Shown here: piece after piece, positions 59,301-64,000 of the stretch | Position numbering within the stretch: position 1 is the stretch's first letter | Layout: each line of letters opens with the position of its first letter | NCBI RefSeq assembly: GCF_947242115.1 | Contig: NC_074711.1 | Coordinates: 40,577,265-40,641,264 of the forward strand | DNA from: Biomphalaria glabrata | Taxonomy: Eukaryota; Mollusca; Gastropoda; Planorbidae | Length of the DNA stretch: 64,000 nt | Direction: 5' to 3' | Position numbers and translations under genes: made by a program | Notes under the pieces: model-generated | Databases searched by the model: none | The model's input: the letters and a program-made list of their open reading frames with translations, nothing else | Told to the model about the DNA's origin: nothing

Positions 59301-62300
59301 TGAGTTGGTGCAATACAGTTGTGAGGGGGATTATAATTATAGCCACTATGTCACTGTCATGCACATTACATGTGATTGTTTCAATTAATTTACAATAATA
59401 GAAAAGTTCCCACTTTTTACATTAATCATTATCATTTATTGGTCTCTTTTCATAAACAGATACAAATTCTAGAAGAACAACTTGCTGCTGAAAATAATTC
59501 TTCTGCGGCTCAAATGTTAGAAAATGAAAATTCTTCACTTGCTCAAGAAAGAGATGCTCTACTACAGAGGCTTTCAGAGTCAGAAAAAAATTCTGAGCAG
59601 CTGAGAGCACAGTATTCATTACTGATGAAGAAATGTTTGTTGTTTTTTTTCCTCCACTCAATATATTTTTCAATAATATAGATAGGGAAAAATGTTTCAT
59701 TATTAATTTACTTGTGTGTTGTTGTTTTTTAAACCTTAAACAGTACTTTCCAGTACCTAGAATCTTTTCCTTTTTTTTTTAAATCTTATGTTTAACTGAA
59801 ACTACAATTTTTGTTGTAGATGAAGAGCTGGAAAGCAAATATGAACGTGCTGTTGCTCCCCCTCCTCCACCACCACCTCCACCTCCACAGATGAGTAAAC
59901 CTGGCAGGTACAGAATAATTTATCTTGATGTTTACATAACCTTTGACTTTTGTTCTTGTCTATGGCATAATCACAACTACTAACCAAAATACTAGTTCAA
60001 AACGTTCGGCTGAATAAAGACATCATGTCACGGCTGTAGAAAAGAGTGTGGGACAATACCTTGCTCACTACAAATATCAATGCCCTTTTATATGAAATTG
60101 AAACATGATCCTCCTACTCATGGCAGGAAAAAATAAAGCTAAATATCTTCCACCTTCACTGCTTAAGGTGGATTCTTAAAAAAGATGGCAAGATAAATAG
60201 CATAATCACAACATAGCTTTTTATGTTAAGTTAATTTACACAAACTATGTTGATTCATCCTGCTTCACTAGCTTACTAAGTTAATTCATCCTGTGCCATG
60301 ACCTCACTATGCTAATTGCTACTGTTTCATAAGCTCACTGATCCATCCTGTTTTGTGAGCTCACTATGTTAATTTATCCTGTTTCAGTTTCTTGTCCAGA
60401 ATTACTGGTGGTGGACGTAAAAAACAAAGAGAAATAGCCCAAAAACGATGTAAGTCTTAAATGCCTAGGATGTAATATGAAGCTATTGATTAATTCATTA
60501 TATTGTATTCCAGCCTCAACACAAATAAAAATCATTATAATTAATTTTGTATTTTTAGTGTGTCAATTTTGTTAATAGTTTTTTATGTGTTTCATAAAGT
60601 TTTATTTTAAACTACATTTATTTAAATCTTGTACTAAAATATTGTTACAACATTTAAAGGAGGCAACTCAACGAGGTATGGGAACAAAGATAATACAAAG
60701 TTTAATCAACATAGATCACCAAAAACAAGAAGTTCCAATCTCAATCTTCTCGCACTTCCTCTTCCTCTCTCCCCGTTCATTTAGTCCATCCTCGTGCGCT
60801 GGTGCGCAACCATACAGTCACTACAGAACATGGTCATTACAATATACTAGCTTTTATGGAATTAATTATAATTACTACATCAATATTTGATAATTACTGT
60901 AAATAGTATATCATTATCTATACTAGTTTTATTTTTACTGTTTGTTTGTTTTTTTAAATCTTTGATATGTTCCTTGATTGTTTTGAATTGTGTTCCTGCA
61001 GTACAATTAGGTGGTGCAGCTGTGAATGTGGACTACTCCAAAGCTGTGGATGAGATGATGAAACGTATCCAGTCAGGAAACATAAGTCTTAGACCAGTCC
61101 TTAAGAAGAGAACTGTAAGTATCATTCTACTGGTGGGCTTTCAAAAACAATGTTTTAAGGACTGTTTGACGCTTTGAAGAATAATGAAGCATATTGAGGC
61201 AATGGTAAAAAATTAAGCTACGTGAAGTTTGAAATACAAAATACAGTCTGAAATTTAATACTGAAATACTGTTTTGTTTGTTGTTTTTTAGCAATCTTGT
61301 CCAGAAGAAGAGGAAACAAGTGCCATGAGCGAACTTCAAAGCATTCTGGTACGAATTTTGAATGTACTTATTTATTTTTTTAAAATAGTTTCTCTAAGAC
61401 ACATCAGACAAAAGGAACCATAATGTGTTAATCTAACATTTTAAAATTGAAGGTTTTTATTTCATCAAAATATTCTTATTTAAAAGAAAGTAGTCAAATA
61501 GTTAAATAAAAAAATAATTAAAAAATTTATTTCAATTTTTAAAATCGTCATTGTAAAAGTTCCTTATATTTAAGATAAAGATTTAAGACTTAGAATATCT
61601 TAAAAAAAAGAAACATTTCTATTTCATTTTTTTAAACTTTTTTATATTCTTCACTTTTCTTAGTGACATGTTTTTTTCGTCTTTCCTCGCATTGTATAAA
61701 ATATTTGAGAAACTCTCATATTGTAATTTATATATTTTTTCCTTTTAATTTCTTGTTGTTTTAAATAACTGGACAAGAATATTACAATGCATCATTTATT
61801 TTTGCCATTCTTAATTTCTTGGACATGAATGCCATTCAATGGATAACTATAAATTAACTTTTATCATCAGGGTAAAATGAAAAAGGCTCGGAGTGAAGAT
61901 GATTTAATTGGTTTAGATGAACCCACATTTGATGAAGACTCTGAGCTGGGTCGAACATTTAAACGAATACAAGCCAGGCAGGGTAAGTTGTCTATGATTG
62001 TAAATGTAAGGTTTAGTGACATGTCGTTGATATAGTATGAGGGACTGGTCACTACTACTGTGTCGCAAATGCATAGAATGCTGGGTTCGTGCTTCCTGGA
62101 GTACTCTTGACACGTGACAAACATATTTACCACATATATTAAGTCCGTTTCAGCAGACAAGTATAAAGTTTTTTTTGACAACAAAAATAATAATACTGCA
62201 CTCCTTGTTAGTGCTACAAGTCAAGAAAATTCTATCCGCATAACAGCGGTATCAAAAATATCCAATACGTTAACCTCTCTAGAGTATATTACAAATCACG

Positions 62301-63952
62301 TCCGCATCTCAGCGAGTAACACTGTACAGAATAATCCAGAATAATACTAGAAATACATGTCTCAAAAAGACCACTGGCATCAACTGCCCAAAAATGAAAT
62401 TAAATAACTGAAATTACTATTCGACTTTTCTAAGTTGCTACTGTCCATTCCAGACCAAAATATCTGCTTGAGCGCCCAGTCCAAAGGATACCACTTGACT
62501 GACTTGACTGAACTCGAAGTCAACTTTATTCATTCTATTTCCTGTTTTCTACATCAGGAATTCCACGTGTCTTTTAATCTCTTAACATGACGTGAACTTT
62601 AAATCAGGCAATGTCAACTGAGACTGTGACAATGATAGCATAAAGAGCTTTTGTTTTTACACAAAATTATAAGTTTTATTCTGAAATCATTTATTTTCTA
62701 TATTTTTTAATTTAAGATCACTTTAGCTAGATCATTGTAAAAAAAAAAAGTGAATGTTGTCTATAACAAATTTGAGCAGTTGTTTTTTAGTCTCAATGAC
62801 TTATTGATTTTAAAGGCCTGCATCCTTTTAATAAACATTCATCGATTTGAATGCTGAGAACTGGTTGCAAGATCTTTGTGGTGACTCAATAGTCTCGTGG
62901 GGAAAAACTGAAATTGATTAATGTATTTCTGCTATAAATAAGCTATTACATTTACAGTTAGTAACTCATCTCCAAAAATAGTGCTTGGCCACCCCCTTAA
63001 TGTTGTTCTCCAATGAGAAATAAACAGCAGTCTTCCTAATGCTAACAGTGCTTTTCATAATCTCCAAATGAGAATATGGGGGAATAGGTCTCTCCATCTA
63101 TCAACAAAAGTCATTGTCTATAGAGCAGTAGTTTTCAGCACTATAGAATTCATTAAGGCTCTTTGAACCCTTCATAAAAAATTTGCCATTGCTCATATTG
63201 GACATATGCTGGTAAGACTACCTTACAAATAACCCTGTTCTGTTAGAAACCAGTTTGTGTAGAATAGAAGCTCTAATCATTCAACAGCTATGCTGATTCA
63301 GACACCTGTCCTGAATGGGGCATGATGGCATGCCAAATGCCAACTTTTTTGACACACTTAAAGGAAGATGACAGTGCCCCCCCCCCCCCCCCACCTCTAA
63401 AAGCAAAATACAGATCATTGAGCCCTATCTTGTTTAGAGAAAACCAGATAGCACCTGAAAAAAGACAGGTGTTGAGCTCTCACGAAGGTCATGGAACACT
63501 GTTCGAAACAAAAAGAAGCTCTTACCTATGACAGTACAGAGACAACAACAAAAAAGAAAATAGCCTGCAGTGGAAGTTAGCTTTGTCTGCATCATATGTG
63601 CCACAGTGACTTAGCAGAATTTAGGTCATTGGTTAATATGCATGACTAAATGCATTACGCATAGGACGTAATCATCTTCTTTTTTGAAGTAACGTCTATA
63701 TGAGAAGATAGGATACATTCCAAAATACAATGCGGTCAATTAATAATCTAAACACGTTTAGTCAAAATATTTTAAATATATTTAGTGATAGAGGAAAATA
63801 TATATGCAGGTGTAACATAGAAAGCTGTATCTTAAATCTTTTCCCCCAAAAAATATCTCTTATTCATTCCAGGTCCAGATGTGAAACCAAAGCCTCTTCC
63901 CCGAAAACTTTCCACAATCAAAGATGAGCCAGATGATATTTCTGCAGATTGA
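56387..63952 (+). CDS. SHTN1: Shootin-1 orthologue (14 coding exons, 522 aa)
   Basis: Exons: 56387-56480, 56681-56733, 56878-56938, 57056-57150, 57324-57480, 58271-58545, 58921-59067, 59460-59634, 59820-59907, 60388-60449, 61002-61114, 61292-61348, 61871-61982, 63873-63952. All junctions are GT-AG and in phase. Shootin-1 is a cytosolic clutch protein that links actin retrograde flow to cell-adhesion molecules in growth cones and promotes axon outgrowth (vertebrate work). Features: coiled coils over about residues 1-360; 'NKNKILKRQSQMLLDKL' and 'DINIDDEN', matching human 'NKENKTLKR' and 'EINIDDED'; ten prolines at 366-375; basic 'GGGRKKQREIAQKR'; the family motif 'KAVDEMMKRIQSGNISLRPV' (human 'QAVEEMMDRIKKGVHLRPV'); 'ELQSILGKMKKARSEDDL'. 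Human shootin-1 long form is 631 aa; this model ends sooner, at 'DEPDDISAD'. The start is the first ATG in an exon that begins at 56,370, so 5' UTR exons lie upstream. The 3' UTR runs off the window. Confidence 0.93.
57600..58035 (-). repeat. Interspersed repeat, copy 2, in SHTN1 intron 5
   Basis: TTATTTTTCCCACACCCAATCTCGGATCAAGTTGAAATTTTGCAC is the inverted counterpart of the segment at 22,510-22,560. The rest contains CCCTTTAGGAGGCTTGAGTCC and a short AGATCTAGATCT word and is not otherwise identified. Confidence 0.55.
60000..60210 (+). mobile_element. LINE relic, SHTN1 intron 9
   Basis: Broken frames give 'NTNINALLYEIE', 'YSWQEKIKLNIFHLHCLRWI' and 'LKKRWQDK', the region after the reverse transcriptase core ('LLYGSE.W', 'LN.FHLRCLR.IL...WQDK') of a widespread LINE type. 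Decayed. Confidence 0.75.
60245..60387 (+). repeat. 31-bp minisatellite, about 5 copies, ending in a splice acceptor
   Basis: Units CTAAGTTAATTCATCCTG + TGCCATGACCTCA and variants repeat at about 31-bp spacing. The last, partial unit ends GTTTCAG at 60,381-60,387, which is the acceptor used by SHTN1 exon 10. Confidence 0.85.
60650..60840. other. Unidentified GC-richer intronic stretch, SHTN1 intron 10
   Basis: CTTCCTCTTCCTCTCTCCCC and GTGCGCTGGTGCGCAACC stand out from the AT-rich intron. No coding or RNA signal is recognised; it may be part of a repeat. Confidence 0.3.
62830..63560 (+). mobile_element. Decayed LINE in SHTN1 intron 13
   Basis: Fragments in shifting frames: 'GGIGLSIYQQKSLSIEQ' (compare '..LS..TK..VYRA'), 'NSLRLFEPF', 'RIEALIIQQLC.FRHLS.MG' then 'DGMPNANFFDTLKEDDS' (compare 'IEA.I...QLRW.GH..RM.D.R.PK.LF..LKE'). 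It is interrupted by a run of 16 C (63,377-63,392). Too eroded for a firm clade. 62,000-62,830 of this intron shows nothing recognised. Confidence 0.6.
63605..63715 (+). mobile_element. LINE 3' end fragment, SHTN1 intron 13
   Basis: AGCAGAATTTAGGTCATTGGTTAATATGCATGACTAAATGCATTACGCATAGGACGTAATCATC, then TTTTTTGAAGTAACGTCTATATGAGAAGATAGG: the (AAGAT)n-family 3' end again, same orientation as the gene, ending about 160 bp before the last exon. Confidence 0.8.
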
Positions 63953-64000
63953 GCAGCAGATGAGAAAGTTTCAAATGCAATGTGGCATTATAAAAAATGT

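Noticed and set aside
1-64000. CRISPR arrays, bacterial operons, toxin genes or virus-derived elements
   Set aside because: The direct repeats are minisatellites without spacers, every real gene is spliced and animal-type, and all transposon pieces fit LINE, SINE or DNA-transposon classes. I saw no LTR pair, capsid or envelope signature.

Overview
This is animal nuclear DNA, strongly AT-rich, with three intron-containing protein genes. All three lie head-to-tail on the + strand and are set in a dense mass of old transposable elements. Intron style, the abundant CTAG/AGATCT-rich low-complexity blocks, tRNA-derived SINEs and the LINE families suggest a gastropod mollusc, perhaps a freshwater heterobranch such as a planorbid snail. 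That placement is inference; the gene identities do not depend on it. I rebuilt all three coding regions exon by exon. Every intron is GT-AG and reading phase is kept from start codon to stop codon.

Region by region: 1-13,058 has no host gene that I can support. It holds LINE relics, several SINE copies, and a 5.95-kb hAT-like DNA transposon (1638-7589) that split a SINE and carries a 150-bp tandem array. 13,059-20,511 is an ANKZF1/Vms1 orthologue (15 coding exons, 735 aa), the peptidyl-tRNA hydrolase factor of ribosome-associated quality control. 20,512-23,539 is intergenic. 23,540-47,373 is a golgin-245/GOLGA4 orthologue (25 coding exons, 2539 aa), with a 4.26-kb exon and a C-terminal GRIP domain. 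47,374-56,386 holds its 3' UTR and then transposon-rich DNA, including an internally deleted RTE-type LINE, a TTAA-flanked mini-element and a short tandem array. 56,387-63,952 is a shootin-1 (SHTN1) orthologue (14 coding exons, 522 aa) whose stop codon lies just inside the window.

The three genes have separate jobs: release of stalled nascent chains on the ribosome, tethering at the trans-Golgi, and coupling of actin flow to adhesion. There is no sign that they form a functional unit. Introns carry many insertions; two hAT-like elements in the window still show perfect 8-bp target duplications. I found no CRISPR array, no functional tRNA or rRNA gene, and no LTR or virus-like element that I could support. 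I also found no previously undescribed gene system. The less ordinary observations are structural: the split p97-binding motif of ANKZF1, nested transposons, tandem arrays inside introns, and a splice acceptor that is the end of a minisatellite.
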